From Eriocheir sinensis (taxonomy: Eukaryota; Arthropoda; Malacostraca; Decapoda; Varunidae): a stretch of DNA of 64,000 bases. Shown one piece after another: positions 25,804-62,555 of the stretch. Numbering within the stretch: position 1 is the first letter of the stretch; each line of letters begins with the position of its first letter. Location: assembly GCF_024679095.1 (NCBI RefSeq), contig NC_066509.1, forward strand, positions 15,039,989-15,103,988. Reading direction: 5' to 3'. The notes beneath the pieces were generated by a model. It had not been told where the DNA came from and made no database searches. It was given only the letters and a program-made list of their open reading frames with translations. The translations under genes and the position numbers were made by a program.

Positions 25804-26192
25804 GGACCGTATTGGCTATACAGGCAGCGCCACATGTGGCCACTCAACTCTAAGCTGTCCTTTCCATAGAGTTCAAGTTATAGACTAGAGTGCGTCTGAG
25901 GCTGTCTCCGGGATACACGGCCATGGTGCCGCCATCACTCCAAGCCGACGATGGCACACATTTCACTCCTACCCGATTTCAGTTTTTCTCCATGTCATAT
26001 AGTAGAGTCAGGAAATCGGGTAGGAGTAAATTGTGTGCAGTCGTGGCTTGGAGCGGTGGCGGTACCAAGGCCCTATCCTGGAGGCAGCCTCAGACGCACT
26101 CTAGTACAGAACTTCAATTCTATGGAAATACTGCTTTGACATTTCACCGACTGGCCACGTGTGGCGCTGCCTGTATAGCCAGTACGGTTCAT
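25804..26192. mobile_element. fold-back element
   Basis: Inverted arms start ATGGACCGTATTGGCTATAC and end with GTATAGCCAGTACGGTTCAT. They share GGCAGCGCCACATGTGGCC and CACTCCTACCCGATTTC, meeting near 26005. The ATAGCCAATACGGTCCAT end recurs at 28386-28402. Confidence 0.75.
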
Positions 26193-26199
26193 TTTATGA

Positions 26200-27330
26200 T
26201 TTGACGGTATAATTATTACAACAAACATTGCTAATGCTGGTTCAACATTACTACAAGTTACTATAGCTACCAAGGATAAAGAAAGAATACGCATCCGTTT
26301 TCCTTGGTTGCTTCTATGCTAATTTCTTATTAGAGATTGTAGCCAAACTTAAGCACATTTTTAGCAGAGAAAAAGAATCCAACAGAGATATGCGTAGTAA
26401 GAGCGACTTAACTGGGAGGAGTCAAGACCAGTGTTAAATCCTACTTATTACACAATATTTTTTGTTTGTTTGTTTGTTACTGATCTGCCACTGATGTAAA
26501 GTCACCACCACTTTCCTTGTCAGAATAAGCAAAGTTCTGTCTTGTTTTCACACTGTAACAGGTTAATCATCATGGAGGTCTGACAGCCTGACAATTTGAC
26601 CATCTGTGAATTCCCATGGGTATTGTTGCATTATAGCATTATCAGTGTAGCCCAAAGTTGAGTCACTCACAAAAATTAAGGCTATTTTTTGTGTGTACCA
26701 TTCAAGTGTCCTTAACAGATTTATACAAGTTATGCTCTTTAAATAGTTGAAAGACTACATTTTACTTTAAGTGAATATAAATTATTTGTATTTTTTTTGT
26801 AAACTCATAAACTTGTAAGTTTGTAAGCCATCAAGAAGGGTAAATGGTTTATCTGCAAATTTGCATATACATATATTAATTTTCAACACTTACTACGGAT
26901 TTCAGAAGCCATGTTATATTGTTTTTCGGTTATAATCGGTTATAATACTAAGTGTCGCATAAGGCTATTAATTTGGCAGAGCATGTGTACTGCAGCTGAC
27001 ATTGCATGATGGGCGAACCTCCTCCCATAACTCACTCAGCGAGTGGAGTAGCCCTACCTCTTTGGACCAAGGCAAGTGTAGAGAGGTATCGTCACTCTCA
27101 TAGAACGTGAAGAACCAAATTTTGAAATGAGCTTTATTATTAGGACCTCTCGGATGGTTTTTATGTTATAAACTACTACAATAAAATAAAATAAGATGTG
27201 GATTTTTTGTTATATACCCTATGAAGCAATTGTCGGTGAATAAAAAATATATATAGAAATGTTCACGGCATCTCATCCTGGACGATGATTGGCTGGCATC
27301 TCGATAAGCTCCGCCCCTTCCTCGAGCCTA
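26200..27330. other. intergenic AT-rich sequence, nothing recognised
   Basis: No supported ORF, TIR or RNA gene is seen. A TTTG run occurs near 26460-26477. Confidence 0.4.
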
Positions 27331-27333
27331 ATT

Positions 27334-28073
27334 AAGCCCCGCCCCATCCTCGTTGTCTGCCCAAACCGACGGCTTCACACACCTCACTCCCACCCTGTTT
27401 CCTGACCTCAACATTAATTTTTACGAAAAACTGAGACCACCATCATCTTCCTGAAAATTCATTTTCTTGCACTTATTTCCCTTCAACTCCTTAGTACTCA
27501 GCTGGTTTTCGTCGCATCACTTTTATAAGCACAGATCCTAAATCTGGATGCTTTTCTGCATAAGCCACGCCGTGACGGTGTTCATTCGCTTCGGCATTTG
27601 TTTACTCAAGTCAGACTCGCCGCTCACCTCACTTGAGCGGCGAGTCTGACTTGAGGAAACAAAAGCTGAGGCGAAAGAACACCTTCACGGCGTGGCTTAT
27701 GTTCGGAGGTGATTTTGACCCTCTGTATATTTTTACCTCGGGACGTACCCTACACCATCAGAAGCAGAAAAGCATGCAGATTTAGGATCTGTGCTTATAA
27801 AAATGATGCGACGAAAACCAGCTGAGTACTAAGGAGTTGAAGGGAAATAAGTGCAAGAAAATATTTATTCCCTACTTCATTTAACTCTGATTTTCGTATG
27901 TGTAATTTTACATTATTGTTACAATTTTATGCTAGTGTGATGCAGAATCTTCTCAGGAAGATGATGGTGGTCTCAGGTTTTCGTAAAAATTAATGTTGGG
28001 GTCAGGAAACAGGGTGAGAGTGAGGTGTGTGAAATCGTCGGTTTGGGCAGACAACGAGGATGAGGCGGGGCCA
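27334..28073. mobile_element. large fold-back (inverted-repeat) element
   Basis: Left CCTCGTTGTCTGCCCAAACC and right GGTTTGGGCAGACAACGAGG are complementary. Pairing continues inward to CTCAAGTCAGACTCGCCGCT / AGCGGCGAGTCTGACTTGAG around 27629. The left arm lacks ~100 bp present in the right arm. No protein is encoded. It is the same family as 19440-19819. Confidence 0.85.
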
Positions 28074-28464
28074 AGGGTGAAGGCTATAGGAGTTGCCAAC
28101 GAGTGATTTCCTCCCGCCTGTATGACGATACCTTCTCTATACTTGCCTTGACTCAGGAGACTGCGGCCCGCGGCACATTCGCCCCTCAATGGTCACACAC
28201 ACCACACACAGACGCAAACCTTAAAACCTTACCAGCAAAGGGTAAATACACTTTTTTTTTCTACCAGCAGGTACCATGTTTGGACATTTGTCTCCAAACG
28301 ACAGCCAGTATTATTTTTTCCCGAAATGGAAAAGAGGAACCGAGTTAAGTCAAAACAGTACATGTCTCCGAGTCGCCGCTGGATAGCCAATACGGTCCAT
28401 TTGCAGGCTTTTTTTTAATTTTTTTTTTCCCTTAAGCTGTTTCCTTCACTGAAAAAAAAAAAAA

Positions 28465-29330
28465 ACTCTAGTCCTCTGGCACCTCACCCTGTTCCCATGC
28501 TAGGTTACATATCCATAATATCCATTCCACAACTACACCTCTATACTTCAGCATTTCTGTTGTTATGCCATCAGGTCCAGGGGCCTTTCCTTCTTTTAAC
28601 TTCTTCACTGCCTCCTCTATCTCACCCCTCTCCACATCTCCCTGTGAATTTGGCCGCCCTACACTGATATTCATTCCTACACTAGTCACTTCTGCTCTCA
28701 CTCCCACACTCATTCATTTCAGATTCAAAGTGCTGCTTCCATACCTCCCGTATCTCCTCATTCCCTCTCACAAGTAACCCATCTCTCCTCTTTATGCTAC
28801 AAATTTCACTCTTTCCTCCCCTAATTTCTCTTTTAACTTCTTTCCAGAAAAGTTTTTTGTTCTGGTATTTTGCTGATATTTTTCTACCAAAATCCTCATC
28901 CACTCTCTTTACTTTCCCTAATTAGCCACTTTACCAACATCTTATTCTCCCTCTACTTTCTCTCCTATCTCTCTCTTGCCTCGTCCACATTTTTCTGTAG
29001 GTTTTTCTTGTAGTTTTTTCTTTTCCCCTCAACTGCCTCTTTTATTCCATCCATCCACCACACACTTCCTTTCTTTCTTTTTTCACACAACCTATACCTG
29101 ACTACTTCCTCAGTTGCCCTGACCACTGAGCTCTTAAACACCTCAAACACCTCATTCACTCCTGCAGTGTTCTATTCCTGCTTTTGCTCTTCCAAGTACA
29201 GTACTTCTTCCACTTTCCTACTATAAATCTCCCTGTGGCTACTGTCATGCAATCTCTTAGTTGCTAGTTCCTTCCTACCCTTTTCTTTCTCCCCATTTCT
29301 CTTTCATCCTAATGTTGGCTACTACCACAA
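28465..29330 (-). mobile_element. RTE-like LINE fragment (linker and start of reverse transcriptase)
   Basis: Minus-strand frames carry W-W-M-D-G-I-K-E-A-V, L-F-W-K-E-V-K-R-E, R-D-G-L-L-V-R-G-N-E-E-I, then E-E-A-V-K-K-L-K-E-G-K-A-P-G-P-D-G-I. This is the region between endonuclease and reverse transcriptase of RTE/CR1-type LINEs. It ends at 28465 next to an A-run and lacks the polymerase palm. Frame breaks near 28690 and 28920. Confidence 0.75.
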
Positions 29331-54672
<25,342 letters not shown>

Positions 54673-54687
54673 AGCGGCCGTACTTTT

Positions 54688-54721
54688 CAACCTCTTTCAA
54701 CCACGTCCACCAAAACACTGA
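54688..54721 (-). promoter_or_regulatory. SLC25A1: candidate SLC25A1 core promoter (Inr + DPE)
   Basis: On the minus strand TCAGTG at 54721-54716 matches five of six bases of the arthropod initiator, with +1 at 54719. GGTTG at exactly +28 to +32 (54692-54688) fits the DPE consensus RGWYV. The start codon would follow about 47 nt after +1. No TATA box is seen. Motif evidence only. Confidence 0.4.
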
Positions 54722-55318
54722 CAGACAGGGAGCCGCGGACAGCTGATCAAGGGTATGTGCCAAATTATCGTACTCATAGCATCGTATTTTCCAGCTTCTG
54801 ATCTATTATTATTGCCCAAAAAACACCAGTATTTAATGATTTTAACAATAACTACAAATGAATCGCATTACTAGGGTGGAGGAGGCAGTTTTGTGTTCAG
54901 AAATCGGCAAATATGAAAGGCTGAGTACAACAATCTGGCAACGCTGGCTCATCACAGGAGGGGTGAGTGTCAGACGTCGCTTGTTTGTTAACTGTACCTC
55001 TTTTTATTATTACTCTGAGTTCACATGGTATTTAACTGGTGCCATGTTACAGATTTTATCTTTTATTGTAATTGTTACATAATCATTCAGATCCCGTGTA
55101 CCCCGCCATCACATGAGCTCAAAAAACAAACGGAGTGGAACTATCCATATCCTTGGGTGCCAGCAAACATCGTACGGTCACCAAGAAGTTGACGTTAACA
55201 GTCATCTCAGCGTAAATATTTGTTGTTTTACAAATTTGGTTTGAAAAGATATCATGCAAATAAGAAGATTCCTTATTTGGATATGTATTACTTACTGAAC
55301 TGGGTTTTTATGCATCTA
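54722..55318. other. sequence upstream of SLC25A1, no recognised gene
   Basis: It probably contains upstream regulatory sequence of the citrate carrier; no exon or repeat is identified. Confidence 0.35.
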
Positions 55319-55319
55319 A

Positions 55320-55573
55320 TAGCCTCTTCCATTTAGCGTAACCCGTTTCTGGGTCGTGATCTGTAGAGTCCCTCATAGAGTCCCGACAACCTAAGATTTG
55401 GACGCCATTATTGGTCCTGCGTTTTCGCCGCGCTTTTCAAACATTAGCACACGCTCTCGCGGCGAAAACAGGGCCAATAATGGCGTCCAAATCTTAGGCT
55501 GTCGGGACTCTATCTATCAAGGGACTCTACAGATCACGACCCAGAAACGGGTTACGCTAAATGGAAGAGGCTA
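55320..55573. mobile_element. hairpin MITE, near-perfect inverted repeat
   Basis: TAGCCTCTTCCATTTAGCGT at the left, complement at the right. Arms of ~110 bp (including GATCTGTAGAGTCCC and GGACGCCATTATTGG) surround a short loop near 55435-55460. TA at each border would fit a Tc1/mariner-type (Stowaway-like) target site. Confidence 0.85.
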
Positions 55574-55579
55574 AGATGA

Positions 55580-56030
55580 AAGAAAAAAATGGCGAAAAGC
55601 ATTCTTGTGCTGAAAATCACAAGGCTGGGTATGCTGGAGAAACATCAAGCCACGTAATACTTGTGAAAAACATGGTCTGTCCGTGCCAACCCATGCATGA
55701 CACCTTACATAGTTTACCGTTTCGTTCGAACCCCAATCATGCAGTTTAATATTCATTGGGGTAAAAAATCTTCCAGAGGGATCTTTAAATTAATGGGTCC
55801 AATGATTATGTGAATGTGTAGTCTTTCGCTCATGTATACGAAGTAGCCTAATGTATGAGAGACACACCAAGGATGCAAGATAAAATACATGAAACAAGAT
55901 ACTACAAAATTGAAATTGAATTTCAAGCAACAGCTATACATAGGTGTCCCTCGAGAGAGGAAAAGTTGTGTTGCAATCCATTCATGACACTCCACACTCA
56001 CTGCTCCTATGAAAGAGTTAAGCTCGAGGA
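55580..56030. other. unassigned intergenic sequence
   Basis: No supported feature; short frames without motifs. Confidence 0.4.
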
Positions 56031-56034
56031 GTGG

Positions 56035-57484
56035 CCGAAAGAGAGGTCAGTTTCGGGAGGAGAGGTGTCCTGATTCCCTCCTCTTGAAAGAATTCAAGTC
56101 GTAGGCAGGAGGAAATACAGATGAAGGAAGATTGTTCCAGAGTTTACCAGCGTGAGGGATGAAAGAGTGAAGATGCTGGTTATCTCGTGCGTAAGGGATT
56201 TGAACAGTAAAGGGATGAGCTCACAACCCCATCCATCACACTTACACTCTCCATAATTCCGACCTAGAATCAGTCCACACACACAAGTATCTTGGTGTCC
56301 ACCTCTCCACTAACCTAAAGTTCAACACTTACATAGACCACATCAGTGCCACAGCCAACCGAACACTGGGGTTCCTGAGGAGGAAATTACATAACTGCAC
56401 ACCTGACATTAAACACATATTGCTTATGACACACTTGTGAGACCAACAATGAAATACTGCTCCACGGTGTAGGATCCTTACACACACATAAACATTGATA
56501 GGTTAGAACAAATCAACACCAAGGCGGCTAGGTTCATTACAAACAATTACACTCGAACGCCTGGAATCACAACACGGATCAAACAACAGATAAACATGGA
56601 ACCTCTTCACATACGCAGACAAGCACACAGACTTACACTTATGTACAAGATCACAAACACTCACATTGACTTTGACCCACAAACATACCTACACAACGCA
56701 AACAGTCAACGTACTCGTAACACACACATCCATAAATACCAAACATATCACACTAACACTGACACATACAAGCGCTCATACTTTCCACGCACCATACGTG
56801 ACTGGAACAGCCTCCCTCAACAGTTTTAGACTGCAGTATAAAAGACTTATTCAGAAAACAAATACACAATCACTTGTCACCACAACACACCAACACTAAC
56901 AATAACGCTTGATTCATTTCCCTCCCCTGCACACTCGTCTCCCCCGTCCCCCCAACAGACAACACAAATGCGTGTTATGCACCTGAAAGGTATCCTGCGC
57001 ATTATCATCCAGATCCAGAAAGTCGTATGCGGCGAGGCAGCAGGAGGGGGGGAAGGCATGAAGTTAGCGAGTTTAGAAGAGCAGTCAGCGTGAAAATATC
57101 GATAGAAGATAGAAAGAGAGGCAACATGACGGCGGAAGTTAAGAGTTAGAAGACTATAAGTAAGAGGAGGAGCAAGAGAGCTGAGTGAGTGGAGCCTCCC
57201 CAACACGTGAGATGCATACTACATTCGAGGGCGGACAAGGCCTCTGTATGTAACGCCTAACCTTGAGGAAGCTGATTTAGTGAGAGAGATGTGAAGTTCC
57301 CAGTTAAGATTTTGAGTTAGGGATAGACCAAAGATGTTTAGTGTTGAAGAAGGTGGCAGCTGAGTCTTGTTGAAGAATAGGGGGTAGGTGTTTGGAAGAT
57401 TATGTCGAGTTGATAGGTGGAGAAATTGGGTTTTTGAGGCATTAAAGGACACAAGGTTCCTTTTGCCTCAATCGGAAATGATAG
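56035..57484 (-). mobile_element. jockey/CR1-like LINE copy, left part, split by insertions
   Basis: The minus-strand 3' UTR (GGAGAGGTGTCCTGATTCCC region) and thumb sequences match the 8.2-11.5 kb copy. It is interrupted at 56219-57025 by the second LINE family, and at 57485 by the LTR element; it resumes at 62985. Confidence 0.85.
56219..57025 (+). mobile_element. second LINE family (CR1/L2/Rex-like), 3' fragment
   Basis: Plus strand: Y-L-G-V-H-L-S-T-N, L-G-F-L-R-R-K-L-H-N-C-T-P, then (frame breaks) F-I-T-N-N-Y-T-R-T-P-G and P-R-T-I-R-D-W-N-S-L-P, the typical C-terminal end of such LINE proteins. The 3' UTR runs to about 57025. It lies inside, and in opposite orientation to, the first LINE. 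Confidence 0.85.
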
Positions 57485-59039
57485 TGTTATGCCGGACGTG
57501 TACTTGGGTTCCGTGTCGCCGTCAGGAGACTCCGTGGGAGGGAGATATGTAAACACTTTACACAGTTTCTGAAGTTTAATATTCTTCCTTAGTAGTACAC
57601 TTCACTCGGACTTTTCACTTACCACTAGCTTACTATGACTGGGACTGGGACTCTCTCGCACTCTTCTCCTATGTATATCCAGAACAGTGCAGTCTAGAAT
57701 GTTACAGTATATTTTAGATCATACAAGAACATGTAGCAAAAATATGTGCGAGTTGGCAACACTTCCCGCCTGGTGCCTGGGGGCGGATTCTGAAACGAAG
57801 TTACGGCGTCGTATCTGGTTAAGGCGCCGCAAGTCCGGCCGTAGCGCTTCCGCTGGTATACTCAAAACATCGGCGCGGCCATTTTGAGGAGAGTTACGGC
57901 GCCGCAGGTTAAGGCGGGTGTGGGCCGCCCTAAGTGAGTTACGGCCTCCTCTCCCTGCACGCCTTTGCTGCTACGAGTGGAACATACAGCCTTCATACAG
58001 GTATGAAATGAATATAAACGATGTTTACGTAGTTATACTACTTATACAACTGTAAGAAGTGAATGAACTATCAGTAAGATGTTTAGTAATACAGTAACTA
58101 GGAAGTTTGGTGAAAACTTGTGAGAGGTCTTCCCGCTGCCTCTTGCAATGATACATTTGTATTATGTGGAGTTGCAAAGAACTAGTTAGTAGATAGGTAT
58201 GTTGCCATGTTCCTATGCACTCATACTTTATGGACAGCATCACAATTGAAGACGGAGTAAATATATATGCATGCAGTTTACGCGCACGACACCATTTTCC
58301 TCATATTTGCCTTCCTAAATCCTACAAACTTGGGGATCCACCCCCCATCCTTCGCAACGTAGTATCTTGCACGCGTGGGTGAGCAGGGACATCACTGTGT
58401 TGCAAGTGTTGTATATATACCATAGTGCTGATAAATGTTAAAGGTAACTTTTCACAAAAATAGTGTTAGCTTGCATATAGAATATAGCATAGTCTGAATG
58501 TCTGAGGTTATGAACAAAGGTAGGTTAGGTTTGTGTCACTGCTATTTGCATTAGTAGCTCCTCTTCCGAAAAGTTCGGCCTCCTTTTCTTTGTAGGGGGC
58601 AAGGTAGGGGGTGAGGAGAGAGGCTCCATTGTCGTGAGAGGGTGGGCACCGCGGGAACGTTCGCACAACAGCTAATTTGTGTTTACATCCCGCGATTGGT
58701 CGACGCTTCCTATTTGCCGACTAGAACTTGCCCCTGATTGGCCACTGAGACGCGGCCGCCTTGCAGCGGCGCGCACTTAAGGTCCCCTTACGGCGGCCTT
58801 AAAAAGTATTGAGTATGGGAAAGGAATGCAGAGATACGGCGCCGTAGCGCAGCCGTAGCCAACGGCGCCTTGGTGAAGATAAGGCAGCGCGCGGACCTTA
58901 ACTTACGGCTCTTCTCAGAATTCGCCCCCTGGCCGCGCCCCGCGGGGCGCGGACGAGGCTTTGCTCCCCGCTCCCCTGCTCGTTCTTCCCGGAGCCTTCT
59001 AGAGGCCCATAGACGCCGGGGGAAGCTTCCAGCACAACA
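57485..59039 (-). repeat. 3' LTR of the Gypsy-type element, split by a DNA transposon
   Basis: LTR sequence at 57485-57780 and 58928-59039 (about 404 bp without the insert), matching the LTR at 62578-62984. The insert is described at 57781-58927. Confidence 0.92.
57781..58927. mobile_element. TIR DNA transposon (non-autonomous) inside the 3' LTR, TSD CCTG
   Basis: 1147 bp. The TIRs GGGCGGATTCTGA and TCAGAATTCGCCC differ at one base. TSD CCTG at 57777-57780 and 58928-58931; the other LTR shows the empty site (CGCCTGGCCGCG). Subterminal TTACGGCG/GGCGCC and AAGTTACGG words occur in both orientations. No transposase ORF is seen. The superfamily is not assigned. Confidence 0.88.
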
Positions 59040-59058
59040 CTATCCCCCCCTCTTAATT
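59040..59058 (-). promoter_or_regulatory. polypurine tract of the LTR element
   Basis: The minus strand reads AAGAGGGGGGGATAG directly before the 3' LTR, the usual plus-strand primer site in reverse transcription. Confidence 0.7.
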
Positions 59059-59104
59059 GTGATCGTCCCGATCACACACTTAACTATATACAAACATAAG
59101 AGAA

Positions 59105-60067
59105 TTAATCAAAAACATAATAATCGTCGTATCGCTGTGGACGCCTGCGTTGTCTCTGTCTTCTGCTCGGTGCCTCCTGCGCGTCTGTCTCCTGGTGCGC
59201 CTCGTCGTCGTCCGCTTCTTGGGGTGTCCCTGGAACATCTGCCGAAGCCGGGAGGTTATCTCCCTCGGCTGAAAGGTCCATGTCGTCGTCGACCTCCTCT
59301 CGGTCCTGGACGTCCCTTGCGTTCTCGTCGGCTGCTGGTTGTCTGTAGTTGTTCCAGGTGTAGTTTCCCGGACCGTGGTACCTCCATAGGCGGTTGACGT
59401 GGACAACTTTCGGCTTGGTTCTTTCCGTTCTCCGGATTCGGTAAGTCACGTCGGAGAGGCGTTCTAGCACAGTATAAGGGCCTTCCCAGGGGCTCTGTAA
59501 CTTCGGAGACTGTCCTTTCTTCCTCTGCGGGTTGTAAAGCCAGACTTGGTCTCCTTCCTTGAAGTCAACGTGGCTTGCCCTCATATTGTAACCGCGCTTC
59601 ATGGCCTCCCCGGAGAACTTCAAGGCACCACGGACTTGATGGTGCACCTCTTCCAGCCGTTCCTCTAGTTGACGGGCAAAACTGGAGGCGTCCCTTGGAA
59701 GGCTTTCCCCAGGAGGCCTTCCTGTCAGTAGGTCCACCGGCAATCGCAGCTCACGTCCAAACATCAGCTTTGCCGGTGAATACCCCGTAGTCTCGTGGGC
59801 GGCAGACCTGTAGGCCATGAGAAGCGCAGGCAGCTTCTGATCCCATGAAGATTGAGCGTTGTTGCACTGCTTGGCCAACTCCTGGCCCAACGTCCAATTA
59901 AACCTCTCCACCATTCCATCTGACTGTGGGTGCAGAGGGGTGGTCCGGGTCTTCTTGATACCCAGAAGCTTGCAGCACTCAGCAAGGACTGTTGACTCAA
60001 AATTCCTTCCCTGGTCGGAATGGAGCTCGTTAGGCACACCGAAGCGACAGAAGAACTCCTCCACCAA
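59105..60067 (-). pseudogene. Gypsy-type integrase catalytic core and C-terminal tail
   Basis: Minus frame shifted from the preceding one. It contains H-S-D-Q-G-R-N-F-E-S (second Asp of the D,D-35-E triad), H-P-Q-S-D-G-M-V-E-R-F-N (catalytic Glu), and then a GPY/F-type module (W-L-Y-N-P..., W-E-G-P-Y-T-V-L) near 59540-59440. An acidic, then Arg-rich tail follows. The first Asp (V-A-V-D-I-A-G) lies in the upstream frame, so a frameshift near 60080-60110 disrupts the core. Confidence 0.85.
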
Positions 60068-60099
60068 AACCTTGGCGATGGTAGTGGCTTCCTGCTATA

Positions 60100-61574
60100 T
60101 CCACTGCCACCCGTTCCATGGGGGCTCCAACCTGGTATAGTTGCAGTGGGGCACGGTGACGCTTCTTGGGGCCCTTCTTTGCACAGCACACCTCACACGC
60201 GTGACACCATTCTTCCACGTCCTTCCTCATGCCAACCCAGTAGAACCTTTGGCGCAGGCGACTCAGTGTCTTCTTTACCCCAAGGTGTCCGCTGGTGATG
60301 CTGTCGTGCATTTCTTTCAAGACGCCTTCCCGGAACTTCACAGGTAGCACCGTGGACCAGTAATGATCAAGACCATCATGAGAGACCCTGCGTCGCTGCA
60401 ACACCCCGTTGTTCATCCGAAGAGTGTCCCACTGAGTCCAGTAATTCTTGGTGGTAGGGCTTTCTCTCGAGATTACTTCCCACCCAGGTCGCGTTGACGA
60501 TTGACTCAGCCACTCCATAACTGGTCTCAGATCTCGGTCCTCCTGCTGCAGTTTTCCCAAGTCCTCCCATGGCACTTCCGCTGTCTGTTCCACTCGGCAG
60601 CCCGTCATGGTGGTTTTCCTGCACATTGATATCTTCGGGGCATGTACAGGACAGACTGGTCGTTGCCCCCGTGAACCAGTTCTCCTTCTTCCCTCGCCCG
60701 AGTGGTGGTCCCTCGCCGGGGGCACATTTTTCCGACACTCATTCTTCCAGTGCCCCTTTTCTCCACAGCTCCAGCACTTGGGTCCTTCCCTGGGCTTCTT
60801 CCTAGCGCCACCTTCATATTCCTTCTTCCTCTTATAGCATTCGTTCTCCTTGTGCCCAACCTTCTCGCAGTACCAGCACGTTCCTTGGAACCTGTCTGTG
60901 TCGCTGACAGCGCCCTTTCGTGCCCTAAAGCCAGAAGTCGAGTCGTCCCTGAAACTTGACCAACTAGACCTAACAAAGGACTCAAACTCCATGGCACGTG
61001 CAAGAGCTTCCTGCATTGATGTTGGCTTAGCTTGCTTCACTTGTATCTTCAGCTGAGGGCTGTCCAGGGCATCGATGAATTGATCACGCAGCAAAACCGT
61101 CAGCAGGTCAGGGGTGGCACCTGGGCATGCCTTGTGCGCCATGCTCTCAAGGTCCTGAGCGAGTTCCTGAAGAGACTCGCCGCGCCTCCTGTTGCGGGTT
61201 CTGAGCCTAACCCTGAAGAGCTCGTTCTGGTGCTTGGTCCCATATCGTTGCTCCAGCGCCTGTGCCAGCCCACTGTAGCTGCCCTTTGTCGCATTGTCGA
61301 GCTGAGCAAGAACCTCCAGCGCCGCCCCTTTCAGGCTAGTGGCCAGCTGTACCGCGCACTCTTGGTCATCCCATCCGTTCCGAGCTGCCAACAGCTCAAA
61401 CTGAGCGCGGTAAGCCTCCCAGGAGACCTTGCCATCAAACTCCTGAGGCTTCTTTCTAACAGGCGAACCCAGCAGACTCATGGGGCTGGCGGAACTTCTT
61501 GCGGGGATAAACTCAGGCGAAACAGGGCTCAAACTACCCCGGACTTGCGTAGGAGAAGCATCTTGGGTGCAACT
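60100..61574 (-). pseudogene. Gypsy-type gag C-terminal part fused in frame to integrase N-terminal part
   Basis: Open frame after the SINE. It holds the capsid-like region (F-D-G-K-V-S-W-E-A-Y-R-A-Q-F-E-L, about 61430-61380) and two CCHC zinc knuckles (C-W-Y-C-x4-G-H-x4-C near 60880-60842; C-W-S-C-x4-G-H-x4-C near 60777-60736). The integrase linker and H-H-C-C zinc finger (G-H-L-G-V-K-K-T-L, C-H-A-C-E-V-C, about 60290-60190) then follow directly. Protease, reverse transcriptase and RNase H should lie between; an internal deletion near 60600 removed them while keeping the frame. The frame leaves the integrase core near 60100. Confidence 0.85.
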
Positions 61575-61915
61575 GGGAGGCGGTGGCTGAGTCGTCAGAG
61601 TAACGGCCTCGTGTTCAGGAGGACGCGAGTTCAATCCCCGCCCGGTGCCACCAAGCTGGGATTTTTCATCCGCCGCCGATTGGCTTAAAACTACCCACAT
61701 GCTGTCCAGAAGACCACCTATCAGCCCGGACTCTAGATTCTAGGATCAAAGATGAGCTCTGGGAGGGCAGCATGAGCCAATGCATGATGGCGCCACTATA
61801 AACACTTGCCTGCGCCAGAACGGGCTGGGCCGACCATCAGGACCCACCGGAAAGAAGCCTTGGACCGACCATCAGGATCCACCGGGAAGAAGCCTACCAG
61901 CGCAATAGGCCACAA

Positions 61916-61954
<39 letters not shown>
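61575..61954 (+). mobile_element. tRNA-derived SINE inserted in gag, TSD AACT
   Basis: tRNA-like head (GGCGGTGGCTGAGTCG, box B GAGTTCAATCC), body CCCACATGCTGTCCAGAAGAC, and two GACCGACCATCAGGA(C/T)CCACCGG repeats. The poly-A tail ends at 61956; flanks are AACT at 61571-61574 and 61955-61958. The longest SINE in the window and closely related to the one at 4182. Opposite orientation to the host element. Confidence 0.87.
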
Positions 61955-61958
<4 letters not shown>

Positions 61959-61960
61959 AG

Positions 61961-62555
61961 CCCCTGCAGGCACTGGCTGTCCGTTTCCAGCCAAGCAGTC
62001 TTCAAGGGCCTTCACTCTGTCACTTACTTCTAATATTTCTTTGTGTGTCGTCTCCCGTACCACCTCCATCTCTTGTTGAAGATTTGTGTGTTCTTTCTCC
62101 ACTTCTATCAGGCGTTGTCTCAAGTTCGTGGTCACATCAGTCATTTCTCTTCGCACTGACTCACTTCCATCTAGTACTGCTTTTAGCTGTAGCTGTAATC
62201 CTGTGAAGCGATCTTCTAGCTGTTCTTTGAGTTCTTGGAGTGTACCCTCTTGTTGTTGCTGTGACCTTTCTTGTTGTTGCTGTGCTCTTTCTTGTTGTTC
62301 TTTGAGTTCTTGGAGTGCTCTTTCTTGTTGTTGCTGTGCTCTTTCTTGTTGTTCTTTGAGTTCTTGGTGTGCTCTTTCTTGTTGTTCTTTGAGTTCTTGG
62401 AGCGTTCTTTCTTGTTGTTGCTGTGCTCTTTCTTGTTGTTCTTTGAGTTCTTGGTGTGCTCTTTCTTGTTTCTCCCCCTGTAGTCTCAAGGCTTCCAAAA
62501 GAACATGTCGTCCCTCTGGGCAGCTTGGGAACGAGTCTCCATGGCGAAAAAACAA
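61961..62555 (-). pseudogene. Gypsy-type gag, N-terminal coiled-coil part
   Basis: Minus-strand frame opening M-F-F-R-H-G-D-S-F-P at 62555. It then has a Gln/Glu-rich coiled coil made of repeated Q-E-R-A-H-Q-E-L-K-E-Q and Q-E-R-A-Q-Q-Q-Q-E-R units (about 62470-62230), then a heptad-like region up to P-V-P-A-G-A. The frame is cut by the SINE at 61954. Its rest continues on the other side in the matching frame. Confidence 0.8.

Noticed and set aside
58870..59397. 175-codon plus-strand frame rich in Arg/Pro
   Set aside because: It crosses the end of the TIR transposon, an LTR and antisense integrase tail; not a gene.
61032..61688. 218-codon plus-strand frame
   Set aside because: Antisense shadow of the gag capsid region; no independent motif.
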